Shown here one piece after another: positions 1 to 5,689 of a stretch of 5,966 bases of DNA. The stretch comes from Ignavibacteriota bacterium (GTDB lineage: Bacteria > Bacteroidota > Kapaibacteriia > Palsa-1295), in contig PLXB01000369.1 of NCBI GenBank assembly GCA_003151215.1, positions 1 to 5,966 on the forward strand, read 5' to 3'. The translations under genes were made by a program, and so were the position numbers. The stretch's first letter is position 1; each line of letters starts with the position of its first letter. A model generated the notes under the pieces. The model made no database searches. It was not told where the DNA came from and saw only the letters and a list, made by a program, of their open reading frames with translations.

Positions 1-2
1 GT

Positions 3-347
3 TTAGGCGGAGCAGAAATTGCCCGCACCGAGCAGTATAAAGACGGACGTATTCCTCTTCATACCCTCCGCGCCGATATTGATTTTGCAAAAGGAAGAGC
101 GCAAACGATCTACGGATCAATCGGTGTAAAAGTTTGGGTTTGTCATGGTGATATCACCGGAGAAACTCCGATCCAGATCGCAGCGAATATTGCTGTTAAT
201 GGAGCCGAAGACCGCGATCGCCGTCCGATCGTATCCGCAGCAGGCGGAGAGCGCCGCAGAAGAAGAGGCGGAAGAGGCCGTGGTGAGGGTGGGGGCGGCG
301 GAGGAAGAGGTCGTCGCGAAGGCGGAGACCAGGGCTCAGGAGAATAA
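3..347 (+). CDS. rpsC: 30S ribosomal protein S3, C-terminal part (5' end outside window)
   Basis: S3 sits at the mRNA entry side of the small-subunit head and helps unwind incoming mRNA. The window begins inside the gene, and the visible 114 residues cover the C-terminal domain after the KH domain. The segments [36 protein letters not shown] and [11 protein letters not shown] match the family closely (E. coli has [19 protein letters not shown] and GVKVWIFKGE). After about visible residue 80 the conserved fold ends. A tail of roughly 30 residues follows, made almost only of Arg and Gly with a few acidic residues, ending DQGSGE before TAA at 345-347. Many S3 proteins have variable basic tails, but this one resembles an RGG box and is probably disordered. 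The gene lies 25 bases before rplP, the usual order. Identification is secure; the function of the tail is unknown. Confidence 0.97.
   Translation, partial: LGGAEIARTEQYKDGRIPLHTLRADIDFAKGRAQTIYGSIGVKVWVCHGDITGETPIQIAANIAVNGAEDRDRRPIVSAAGGERRRRRGGRGRGEGGGGGGRGRREGGDQGSGE
240..344 (+). other. Purine- and G-rich tract encoding the S3 tail
   Basis: The last ~100 bases of rpsC are very rich in G and A on the coding strand because they encode Arg/Gly/Glu repeats. Between 282 and 310 there are six or more G runs of two to five bases in close succession (GG, GGG, GGGGG, GG, GG, GG). This could allow a two-layer RNA G-quadruplex just before the rplP start. Only two runs reach three G's, so a stable three-layer quadruplex is not predicted. 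The composition is seen directly; any structural role is inference. Confidence 0.35.
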
Positions 348-372
348 ATTTTAAGGAAATAATTACAAGACA

Positions 373-810
373 ATGCTTTTACCAAAGAGGGTAAAATATC
401 GCAAGATGCAAAAGGGTAGAGTTCGCGGTAACGCAACTCGTGGAGCTCAAGTGGCATTCGGAAGCTTTGGGCTGAAAACGCTTGAAGGCGGATGGATTAC
501 TGCACGGCAGATTGAAGCAGTCCGCGTTACGCTTAGCCGAACGATGAAGCGTGACGGAAAAATATGGATTCGCATATTTCCGTCAAAGCCTATCACCAAA
601 AAGCCTGCGGAAACACGTATGGGATCCGGTAAGGGTGTGCCCGAATATTGGGTGGCTCCGGTGAAGCCGGGAACAGTAATGTTCGAGATCGGTGGTGTTT
701 CTAAAGCTATTGCTACCGAAGCATTGCGCTTAAGCTCTCATAAGCTTCCGGTAATGACGAAAATGGTTGTGCGTCCGGATTATCATGAAGAAGTAGCAGC
801 TAAAAAATAA
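373..810 (+). CDS. rplP: 50S ribosomal protein L16
   Basis: L16 is a late-assembling large-subunit protein near the peptidyl transferase centre and the A-site tRNA elbow. The 145-residue product starts with the classic L16 N-terminus ([16 protein letters not shown]) and continues with FGSFGLK (29-35), [18 protein letters not shown] (63-80), [19 protein letters not shown] (82-100) and [14 protein letters not shown]. Arg82 aligns with E. coli Arg81, the residue hydroxylated by RoxA/YcfD; whether it is modified here is unknown. The segment [13 protein letters not shown] and the VVRPDY ending resemble Bacteroidota-type L16. The N-terminus aligns exactly with the family, which fixes the start. The only SD-like sequence, AAGGA at 353-357, lies 15 bases before the ATG, which is long. 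The start context is GACAATG, shared with rplN and rplO. It lies 11 bases before rpmC. Confidence 0.98.
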   Translation: MLLPKRVKYRKMQKGRVRGNATRGAQVAFGSFGLKTLEGGWITARQIEAVRVTLSRTMKRDGKIWIRIFPSKPITKKPAETRMGSGKGVPEYWVAPVKPGTVMFEIGGVSKAIATEALRLSSHKLPVMTKMVVRPDYHEEVAAKK

Positions 811-821
811 GAAAGAGAAAA

Positions 822-1034
822 ATGAAAAGTACGCATGCATCTGATCTTCGCGGACGTGAAAACGGTGAATTGAAACGGCAGATCGCTGAGAATCTCGCAC
901 GTCTGACAGCGCTGAGCTTTCAGAAAGTAACGGGACATTTGGAGAATAGTGCACAGATCCGTACACTTAAGCGCGATATTGCCCGCATGAATACGGTGAT
1001 CCATGAGCGTGAGCTTGAATCAAAGAGTAAATAA
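822..1034 (+). CDS. rpmC: 50S ribosomal protein L29
   Basis: L29 is a small two-helix protein on the solvent side of the large subunit, at the polypeptide exit tunnel, where it helps form the docking site for trigger factor and the signal recognition particle. The 70-residue product is a normal length. It has the family pattern: a short DLRGRENGELKRQI helix, LTALSFQKVTGHLENSAQIR in the middle, and the signature-like RDIARMNTVIHERE near the end. It lies between rplP and rpsQ, its standard position. The upstream sequence GAAAGAGAAAA is purine-rich but not a proper SD. Stop is TAA, followed directly by TTTTTAG. No alternative start fits the family better. Confidence 0.97.
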   Translation: MKSTHASDLRGRENGELKRQIAENLARLTALSFQKVTGHLENSAQIRTLKRDIARMNTVIHERELESKSK

Positions 1035-1053
1035 TTTTTAGAATTCACTATCA

Positions 1054-1332
1054 ATGCCAGAAGCAAAAGTTAAAGAGATCAAGCGCGGACATCGCAAAGA
1101 GCGCATCGGCAAGGTAACGAGCGATAAGATGCAGAAGACCGTCGTCGTTGAGAACGAACGCAAAGTAGCACATCCGCTCTATAAAAAATATTTTAAGAAA
1201 ACTACAAAGTTCGTCGCGCATAACGATAATGATAATGCAAAGGTAGGTGATACCGTCCGCATTATGGAAACCCGCCCGCTTTCAAAGACGAAGCGCTGGA
1301 GAGTTGTAGAAGTTCTCGAACGCGCAAAGTAA
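1054..1332 (+). CDS. rpsQ: 30S ribosomal protein S17
   Basis: S17 is an OB-fold primary binding protein that nucleates assembly of the 16S rRNA 5' domain. The 92-residue product shows the family blocks [15 protein letters not shown] (18-32), [14 protein letters not shown] (40-53) and the signature [18 protein letters not shown] (65-82). It carries about nine extra residues at the N-terminus compared with E. coli ([11 protein letters not shown]...), basic and probably flexible. No other ATG lies closer to the conserved domain, so the start is accepted. There is no recognisable SD in the 19-base gap after rpmC. It is the last gene of the S10 operon portion and is followed by a 40-base gap before rplN, with no terminator. 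Confidence 0.97.
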   Translation: MPEAKVKEIKRGHRKERIGKVTSDKMQKTVVVENERKVAHPLYKKYFKKTTKFVAHNDNDNAKVGDTVRIMETRPLSKTKRWRVVEVLERAK

Positions 1333-1372
1333 TTTTAGCTGAAAAGTAAAGAAGTTATAAAAATTAACGACA

Positions 1373-1741
1373 ATGATACAAGAAGAATCGAATTTACTGG
1401 TAGCAGATAATTCCGGCGCAAAGCGCGTCAGATGTATCCGCATCTTAGGCGGACATGAACGCCGCTATGCCGGACTTGGCGATGTTGTCGTAGTCAGTGT
1501 TAAAGCTGCCATTCCGAACGGGCAGGTAAAAAAAGGCGAAGTATCGAAAGCCGTGATCGTCAGAACGAAGAAAGAATCACGCCGCCGCGACGGAAGCTAT
1601 ATCCGCTTTGATGAGAACGCTGTTGTGCTTTTGAATGCACAAGGCGAACCGCGCGGAACGCGAATCTTCGGACCGGTTGCCCGCGAACTTCGCGAGCGCC
1701 AGTACATGAAAATCGTATCGCTTGCACCTGAAGTAATCTAA
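1373..1741 (+). CDS. rplN: 50S ribosomal protein L14
   Basis: L14 lies on the interface side of the large subunit, contacts 16S rRNA helix 14 (bridge B8), and is the binding partner of the silencing factor RsfS in bacteria that have it. The 122-residue length is exactly typical. Visible family features are MIQEES at the start, the ADNSGAK block (11-17), an internal [19 protein letters not shown] stretch, and the C-terminal [14 protein letters not shown] and [12 protein letters not shown]. It is the first gene of the spc operon in many bacteria. I see no convincing promoter in the 40 bases before it, so it is probably co-transcribed with rpsQ. The start context AACGACAATG is the same as at rplO. 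No SD is evident. Confidence 0.98.
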   Translation: MIQEESNLLVADNSGAKRVRCIRILGGHERRYAGLGDVVVVSVKAAIPNGQVKKGEVSKAVIVRTKKESRRRDGSYIRFDENAVVLLNAQGEPRGTRIFGPVARELRERQYMKIVSLAPEVI

Positions 1742-1766
1742 TTTGCTATCGAAGAAAAGAAGAGTT

Positions 1767-2090
1767 ATGAAGATCAAGAAGAATGATATGGTAGAAGTCA
1801 TCACCGGAAAGTCCCGCGGCGTTCGCGGCAAGGTGTTGAAAGTCTATCCTGAAAAGAGCCGAGTGCTTATCGAAGGCGTCAATAAAATGAAACGTCATGA
1901 GCGCCCCAGCCAGAAGAATCAGCAGGGCGGCATTGATGAGCGCGAGTTCCCGATCCATGTATCGAATTGTATGCTTCTCGATCCGAAGACGAGCGAGCGC
2001 ACACGAATCGGCAGAAACGTTGTCGAATCGAAGGATGGCAAGACGCGTTACGAACGCTATGCCAAACGATCAGGCGAAGCAATTGCATAA
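1767..2090 (+). CDS. rplX: 50S ribosomal protein L24
   Basis: L24 is one of the two initiator proteins of large-subunit assembly; it binds the 23S 5' domain near the tunnel exit. The 107-residue product begins MKIKKNDMVEVITGKSRG, the KOW motif (about residues 3-30), and continues with RHERPSQKNQQGG (43-55) and PIHVSNCMLLDP (62-73). The frame is also open upstream to a TTG at 1743, which would add eight residues (MLSKKRRV). I chose ATG 1767 because it aligns with the family N-terminus and has a purine-rich AAGAAGAGTT just before it. The C-terminus RYERYAKRSGEAIA is typical. A 48-base gap with a hairpin separates it from rplE. Confidence 0.96.
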   Translation: MKIKKNDMVEVITGKSRGVRGKVLKVYPEKSRVLIEGVNKMKRHERPSQKNQQGGIDEREFPIHVSNCMLLDPKTSERTRIGRNVVESKDGKTRYERYAKRSGEAIA

Positions 2091-2098
2091 AATTTTGA

Positions 2099-2121
2099 GA
2101 TGACGGTCGGAAATCGTCATT
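2099..2121 (+). promoter_or_regulatory. Hairpin between rplX and rplE, possible S8-type translational operator
   Basis: ATGACG (2100-2105) and CGTCAT (2115-2120) are perfect complements. The stem can continue inward by a G-U and a U-A pair to a five-base CGGAA loop, and outward by one G-U pair, giving eight to nine base pairs. It ends 17 bases before the rplE start and has no T run, so it is not an intrinsic terminator. In E. coli, S8 represses the spc operon by binding mRNA at exactly this junction, near the L5 start. The position matches, but I cannot recognise the bulged S8-binding core of 16S helix 21 in it. A regulatory role is therefore inference. Confidence 0.4.
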
Positions 2122-2138
2122 AAATAAGAAAGAGCGAA

Positions 2139-2798
2139 ATGGCAAAGGAAAAAGCAGAGAAAACAAAAGCTCCGAAAGGAGAAAGCAAGCAAAAGGAAAC
2201 GAAGAAAGCCCCGACTGAGGCGCTTCCGGTAGTTCCTGCCCGCTTGCACGAGAAATTTCAGAAGGATGTGATTCCGGCGATGATGAAGCGTTTTAATTAC
2301 GATAACATCAACCGCGTACCACGCCTCGATAAGATCGCGATCAATATCGGAGTTGGCGGTGCAGCCAGCGACCCCAAACTTTTAGAAGCTGCCGTTCGTG
2401 ATCTCGAAGCCATCGTCGGTCAGAAAGTTTCGATAACAAAATCGCGCAAATCAATTTCAAATTTTAAGCTGCGCGAAGACCAGGCTATCGGATGCCGTGT
2501 TACACTGCGCCGGGCAAGAATGTATGAATTCTTAGATCGTCTGATGTCAACTGCTATCCCTCGCATTCGTGATTTTCGCGGTGTGCCGGATAAGTCGTTT
2601 GACGGCAGAGGGAATTACACTCTCGGCCTGAAGGAGCAGATCATTTTTCCCGAGATCGACGTCGATAAAGTATCACGTATCACTGGAATGGATGTCACTT
2701 TCGTCACGAGTGCAACATCGGATGAAGAGGCATACGAACTCTTAAAGGCATTCGGAATGCCATTCCGTAAGCGTGAAGGCGAAGGGGAAAAGTCATAA
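2139..2798 (+). CDS. rplE: 50S ribosomal protein L5 with lysine-rich N-terminal extension
   Basis: L5 binds 5S rRNA in the central protuberance and contacts P-site tRNA and the small-subunit head (S13). The conserved body is clear: [15 protein letters not shown] (59-73), [15 protein letters not shown] (99-113), [18 protein letters not shown] (140-148), [10 protein letters not shown] and [12 protein letters not shown], ending in [10 protein letters not shown]. The protein is 219 residues against about 180 for the family. The extra length is mainly about 32 residues before the LHEKF segment (36-40), which aligns with LHDYY at E. coli residues 4-8. The extension has nine lysines in the first 24 residues plus Glu, Thr and Pro, so it is probably disordered. 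No ATG or GTG lies near the conserved start, only an unlikely TTG at Leu36, so the extension appears real. There is no strong SD; the preceding bases are AAGAAAGAGCGAA. Confidence 0.96.
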   Translation: MAKEKAEKTKAPKGESKQKETKKAPTEALPVVPARLHEKFQKDVIPAMMKRFNYDNINRVPRLDKIAINIGVGGAASDPKLLEAAVRDLEAIVGQKVSITKSRKSISNFKLREDQAIGCRVTLRRARMYEFLDRLMSTAIPRIRDFRGVPDKSFDGRGNYTLGLKEQIIFPEIDVDKVSRITGMDVTFVTSATSDEEAYELLKAFGMPFRKREGEGEKS

Positions 2799-2833
2799 AT
2801 TAATTTTATTCATTATTCTCATCAAAAGGATCA

Positions 2834-3019
2834 GTGGCACGATTAGCATTACGAGTTAAACAAAAACGCGAGCCGAAATTTACGACTCGTAAATATAACC
2901 GGTGTTCGCGCTGCGGCAGAGCCAGAGCATTCTACCGGAAGTTCGGGCTATGCCGTATGTGCTTCCGCGAGCTTGCTCTCGACGGAAAGATCCCGGGCGT
3001 TCGCAAGTCAAGCTGGTAA
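2834..3019 (+). CDS. rpsN: 30S ribosomal protein S14, short zinc-binding type (type Z)
   Basis: S14 binds the 16S 3' domain in the head of the small subunit and is needed for late assembly. The 61-residue product is the short form with a zinc ribbon: CSRC at 24-27 and CRMC at 40-43 supply the four cysteine ligands. The flanking sequence ([20 protein letters not shown]) and the ending IPGVRKSSW are typical. The start is GTG, encoding [16 protein letters not shown], which aligns with the family start. AAAAGGA at 2824-2830 gives a short SD only three bases before it. It lies between rplE and rpsH as usual. Some genomes carry a second, zinc-independent S14 elsewhere for zinc starvation; that cannot be judged here. 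Confidence 0.97.
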   Translation: MARLALRVKQKREPKFTTRKYNRCSRCGRARAFYRKFGLCRMCFRELALDGKIPGVRKSSW

Positions 3020-3060
3020 AATACCAACTCTATCAGAAATACTTTTAGCCCTTTCGGGCC
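3011..3060 (+). other. Two small hairpins in the rpsN-rpsH gap
   Basis: The first stem, TGGTA (3014-3018) with TACCA (3022-3026), spans the rpsN stop codon and has an AAA loop; two further pairs are possible beyond a mismatch. The second, GCCC (3048-3051) with GGGC (3056-3059), closes a TTTC loop. Neither is followed by a T run, so neither looks like an intrinsic terminator. They lie in the longest intergenic gap of the window (81 bases). They may be RNA processing or translational control elements, or chance. Confidence 0.3.
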
Positions 3061-3100
3061 AGGAGTGCAAAGATTGTAATAGAAGGTTTATAGGACAAGT

Positions 3101-3487
3101 ATGGATACTATCGGAGATTTTCTTACTCGATTACGGAATGCGTTGAAGGCGCGGCATAAATATGTCATTGTGCCTGCATCGAATTTGAAGTTCGCCATCA
3201 GCGAAATTCTTCGTGAGCAGGGCTATATCGAGAGCGTCGAACGCACCGAGAACGATAAGCAGGGCGATCTTCGCATTACCCTGAAATATAGCAATGGCAA
3301 TCCGGCAATCATCGGTTTGAAACGTATTTCTACACCTGGCTTACGCCGCTATAGCAAAGCAAGTGCCACTCCACGCGTTCTTGCCGGACTTGGTATTGCA
3401 ATCATTTCTACTCCTCAGGGAGTGATGACTGATAAGCAGGCACGCCAGATGAATGTCGGCGGCGAAGTGCTTTGTCATATTTGGTAA
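3101..3487 (+). CDS. rpsH: 30S ribosomal protein S8
   Basis: S8 binds 16S helix 21 and organises the platform of the small subunit; in E. coli and relatives it also represses its own operon by binding spc mRNA. The 128-residue product has the N-terminal [18 protein letters not shown], central [19 protein letters not shown], and the conserved C-terminal half: [35 protein letters not shown] and the ending GGEVLCHIW (GGEVLCYVW in many others). It is a few residues shorter at the N-terminus than most S8 proteins, but the alignment begins at once after Met. AGGA at 3092-3095, five bases before ATG, is one of the few plausible SD sites in the window. The long structured leader is unusual among these genes. 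Confidence 0.98.
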   Translation: MDTIGDFLTRLRNALKARHKYVIVPASNLKFAISEILREQGYIESVERTENDKQGDLRITLKYSNGNPAIIGLKRISTPGLRRYSKASATPRVLAGLGIAIISTPQGVMTDKQARQMNVGGEVLCHIW

Positions 3488-3514
3488 TACGAAAAGTTTA
3501 AGAAAGAAGAGTTT

Positions 3515-4054
3515 ATGTCAAGAATCGGAAAAAAACTGATCACTCTGCCTAAAGGTGTGAGCGCCAGTGAGAAAGATGGAATGGTTGTGGTCAAAGGACC
3601 GAAAGGTACTTTGCAGACTTCTTTGCCTGAAGGAATTTCGGTGAACTTCGAAAACGATGTGGTTACTCTTGTTCGTGCCAACGAACAGAAAAAAACACGC
3701 GCACTCCACGGACTTACTCGCGCTCTCACCAATAACATGGTAGTCGGTGTTTCCGATGGCTTTTCAAAAAAATTGGAAATGATCGGAGTCGGATATAAGG
3801 CTGAGAAAAAAGGGAAGTGGATACAGTTCAATTTGGGTTATTCGCATCCGGTTATTTTTGCTGCACCAGAAGATATTACGATCGATATTCCAACCCCGAC
3901 AACCGTTACGGTTTCCGGGATTGATAAACAACTTGTCGGAGCAGTCGCGGCCAAAATTCGCTCGATCCGTCCACCGGAGCCTTATAAGGGTAAGGGTGTG
4001 AAATACAGTGATGAGCGGATTATCCGCAAAGCGGGAAAAACGGCAGGTAAATAA
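3515..4054 (+). CDS. rplF: 50S ribosomal protein L6
   Basis: L6 binds 23S domain VI next to the sarcin-ricin loop, close to where elongation factors act, and is needed for late 50S assembly. The 179-residue product has two tandem alpha/beta repeats. The N-terminal one starts MSRIGKKLITLPKGV and includes VKGPKGTL. The second includes KLEMIGVGYKAEKKG and LGYSHPV, then the signature PPEPYKGKGVKYSDE near the C-terminus. Length is normal. The leader AAGAAGAGTTT before ATG is nearly identical to that of rplX. The stop is TAA followed in frame by TTT TAG, a backup stop two codons on. Confidence 0.98.
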   Translation: MSRIGKKLITLPKGVSASEKDGMVVVKGPKGTLQTSLPEGISVNFENDVVTLVRANEQKKTRALHGLTRALTNNMVVGVSDGFSKKLEMIGVGYKAEKKGKWIQFNLGYSHPVIFAAPEDITIDIPTPTTVTVSGIDKQLVGAVAAKIRSIRPPEPYKGKGVKYSDERIIRKAGKTAGK

Positions 4055-4075
4055 TTTTAGCGAAGAAGAAATTGT

Positions 4076-4438
4076 ATGGCAACGAAACTACATTTACAGG
4101 ATAAAGCCGAGCGAAGAGGGCGCCGTCGCCGGAAAATCCAGGTTACCGTTCGCGGTACTACTGAACGTCCGCGTTTGGTCGTTTACCGAAGCAACGCCTC
4201 TATCTATGCCCAACTCGTAGATGATTCGAAAGGCTTTACCATTGCTTCATCAAGTTCAAGAAATCTCGATGCAAAGACAAAGAAAACCGAGCTTTCGAAA
4301 TTGACGGGCAAAGCAATTGCTGATATTGCAAAAGAGAAGGGTATCAAGTCCGTTGTTTTCGATCGTAACGGCTATCTTTATCACGGACGCGTTAAGGCGC
4401 TTGCCGATGGTGCCCGTGAAGGCGGATTACAATTTTAA
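4076..4438 (+). CDS. rplR: 50S ribosomal protein L18
   Basis: L18 binds 5S rRNA and, with L5, joins the 5S particle to the large subunit. The 120-residue product starts with the arginine-rich rRNA-binding N-terminus typical of L18 (AERRGRRRRKIQVTVRGTTERP). It continues with RLVVYRSNASIYAQLVDD (33-50), the helical segment GKAIADIAKEKGIKSVVFDR, and the near-invariant ending YHGRVKALADGAREGGLQF. Upstream, GCGAAGAAGAAATTGT is purine-rich without a clear SD. The gene is 21 bases after rplF and 21 bases before rpsE. Length and order are ordinary. Confidence 0.98.
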   Translation: MATKLHLQDKAERRGRRRRKIQVTVRGTTERPRLVVYRSNASIYAQLVDDSKGFTIASSSSRNLDAKTKKTELSKLTGKAIADIAKEKGIKSVVFDRNGYLYHGRVKALADGAREGGLQF

Positions 4439-4459
4439 GAATTTATTAAAGTAAGTATT

Positions 4460-4963
4460 GTGGCAAAAATTCGTACATCTGAACTGAATCTGAAGGATAA
4501 ACTCGTCGCTGTCAACCGCGTAGCAAAGGTTGTGAAGGGGGGACGTCGTTTCAGCTTCAACGCTATTGTCGCAGTCGGCGATAATAATGGGCACGTCGGA
4601 ATCGGTTTAGGTAAATCAAACGAAGTACAGGAAGCAGTCTCAAAGGCTACTGAAGATGCTAAGCGAAACGTGAAATCAGTACCACTTCGCAAAGGTACGA
4701 TTCCACATACTGTCAATGGAAAGTTCGGCGCGGGGAAAGTTTTCCTGAAGCCGGCATCCCCGGGAACGGGCCTTATTGCAGGCGGCGGCGTTCGTGCCGT
4801 ACTTGAACTTGCAGGCGTGCAGGATATTCTGACAAAGTCTCAGGGTTCATCGAACCCGCATAATTTAGTGAAGGCAACAATGGCAGCGCTTGAAATGCTG
4901 AGCGATGCTTCTACGGTTGCCGAACGCAGAGGAATTTCACTTTCTAAAGTCTTTAACGGATAA
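4460..4963 (+). CDS. rpsE: 30S ribosomal protein S5
   Basis: S5 sits at the neck of the small subunit near the decoding region, helps form the mRNA entry channel, and carries the loop involved in spectinomycin sensitivity. The 167-residue product has the double-stranded-RNA-binding-like N-terminal domain with [18 protein letters not shown], which contains that loop in apparently normal form. This is followed by [37 protein letters not shown] and [21 protein letters not shown]. The start is GTG giving [10 protein letters not shown], which aligns with the family; there is no SD. The stop is a tandem TAATAA. The gene is nine bases before rpmD, the tightest junction here. Confidence 0.98.
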   Translation: MAKIRTSELNLKDKLVAVNRVAKVVKGGRRFSFNAIVAVGDNNGHVGIGLGKSNEVQEAVSKATEDAKRNVKSVPLRKGTIPHTVNGKFGAGKVFLKPASPGTGLIAGGGVRAVLELAGVQDILTKSQGSSNPHNLVKATMAALEMLSDASTVAERRGISLSKVFNG

Positions 4964-4972
4964 TAAGCAAAT

Positions 4973-5155
4973 ATGAAGAAGCTCCGTATCAAACAGACAA
5001 AAAGTATCAACGATACGCTCCTTAATCACAAGCTAACGATCAAAGCTCTTGGATTGGGCAGACCAAACTACGTGGTTGAGCATAACGATACTGCTGCAAT
5101 CCGCGGAATGATCCGTACAGTGCGACATTTAGTCCAAGTGACGGAGATCGCGTAA
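4973..5155 (+). CDS. rpmD: 50S ribosomal protein L30
   Basis: L30 is a small large-subunit protein; some bacterial lineages lack it, so its presence is a mild lineage marker. The 60-residue product has the expected length and pattern: MKKLRIKQTKSIN, then the core LTIKALGLGRPNYVVEHNDT, and a C-terminal IRGMIRTVRHLVQV strand-helix. It follows rpsE closely and precedes rplO, the standard position. The stop TAA is followed by a run of seven T's at 5156-5162. Confidence 0.96.
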   Translation: MKKLRIKQTKSINDTLLNHKLTIKALGLGRPNYVVEHNDTAAIRGMIRTVRHLVQVTEIA

Positions 5156-5215
5156 TTTTTTTCATGCGAGCGGGTGGCTCTGAAGGAGCTTTCCGCGTTA
5201 GTAAACAAAACGACA
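5156..5215 (+). promoter_or_regulatory. rplO leader with T run and misplaced SD-like site
   Basis: This 60-base gap begins with seven T's and contains AAGGAG (5183-5188), the closest match to a consensus SD outside coding sequence in the window. It lies 27 bases before the rplO ATG and no usable ATG, GTG or TTG follows it at normal distance. Only a weak, interrupted stem (GTGCGA 5120-5125 with TCGCGT 5148-5153, 22-base loop) precedes the T run, so I do not call a terminator. Function is unknown. Confidence 0.25.
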
Positions 5216-5689
5216 ATGGCACTTATACTTAATCCGCGTCCGGCTTCCGGCGCGATCAAATCTAACAAGCGAGTCGGTCGCGGTATCGGCTCAGGGCACG
5301 GTAAAACCTCAACACGCGGCTCCAACGGTGCAGGATCACGTTCCGGTAACAAACGCAAACTCGGATTCGAAGGTGGTCAAATGCCGCTTTCTCGTCGTTT
5401 ACCAAAATTCGGATTTACTTCTCCATTCCGCATCGAATATGAAGAAGTGAATGTCTCTCGTCTTGAGGAATCGATGAAATCGGGCCGTTTGCCGAAGGGT
5501 GAGCTTATAACTCCTGCTCTACTACGTGCGACAGGTATGATCAAAGGTGGGCATAGACCGGTGAAGATACTCGGTAATGTATATGTATCAGTTGTGATGA
5601 TAGTTCATGTCCACAAAGTTTCGAATGGTGCTGCAGAAAAAATCGAAAAAGCATGTGGTAAGATCGAAGCAATGACAATATCTGAATAA
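5216..5689 (+). CDS. rplO: 50S ribosomal protein L15
   Basis: L15 is a late-assembly large-subunit protein whose long basic N-terminal arm threads into 23S rRNA. The 157-residue product starts MALILNPRPASGAIKSNKR, then VGRGIGSGHGKTSTRGSN, and a block GFEGGQMPLSRRLPKFGF that is diagnostic for L15 and Bacteroidota-like in form. The C-terminus has the family's VHKVSNGAAEKIEKACGKIE, with Cys where many have Gly. The frame is open upstream to GTG 5174, which would add 14 residues (MALKELSALVNKTT). I prefer ATG 5216 because it puts NPRPASGA at the family's usual position and has the GACAATG context seen at rplP and rplN. The gene precedes secY, as in most bacteria. Confidence 0.96.
   Translation: MALILNPRPASGAIKSNKRVGRGIGSGHGKTSTRGSNGAGSRSGNKRKLGFEGGQMPLSRRLPKFGFTSPFRIEYEEVNVSRLEESMKSGRLPKGELITPALLRATGMIKGGHRPVKILGNVYVSVVMIVHVHKVSNGAAEKIEKACGKIEAMTISE

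Noticed and set aside
145..354. Plus-strand 69-residue Glu/Ala-rich frame inside rpsC
   Set aside because: It overlaps the conserved S3 coding sequence in another frame, and its composition is a by-product of the GA-rich tail. Nothing supports translation.
143..457. Minus-strand 104-residue frame with long proline runs
   Set aside because: It is the reverse of the Gly/Arg-rich S3 tail and the rplP start; the prolines come from GGN codons read backwards. It has no start context or known domain.
1333..1372. Separate spc promoter before rplN
   Set aside because: The gap is AT-rich, but I could not find a -35/-10 pair or the Bacteroidota TTTG/TAnnTTTG pattern; read-through from rpsQ is simpler.
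1743..1766. TTG start adding eight residues to L24
   Set aside because: The ATG at 1767 matches the L24 N-terminus and has the purine tract in front; TTG 1743 lies directly at the end of rplN with no such context.
1897..2103. Plus-strand 68-residue frame inside rplX
   Set aside because: Out-of-frame shadow of the strongly conserved L24 gene; no similarity to a known family.
4008..4220. Plus-strand 70-residue frame across the rplF-rplR junction
   Set aside because: It overlaps the conserved L6 C-terminus and L18 N-terminus in a third frame and does not resemble a protein family.
5120..5162. Intrinsic terminator between rpmD and rplO
   Set aside because: The T run is good but the stem is interrupted, has G-U pairs and a 22-base loop, and it would cut the operon before essential rplO and secY.
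5164..5232. 22-codon frame from ATG 5164 as a leader peptide gene
   Set aside because: It has no SD and no regulatory amino-acid run; mentioned only as part of the odd rplO leader.
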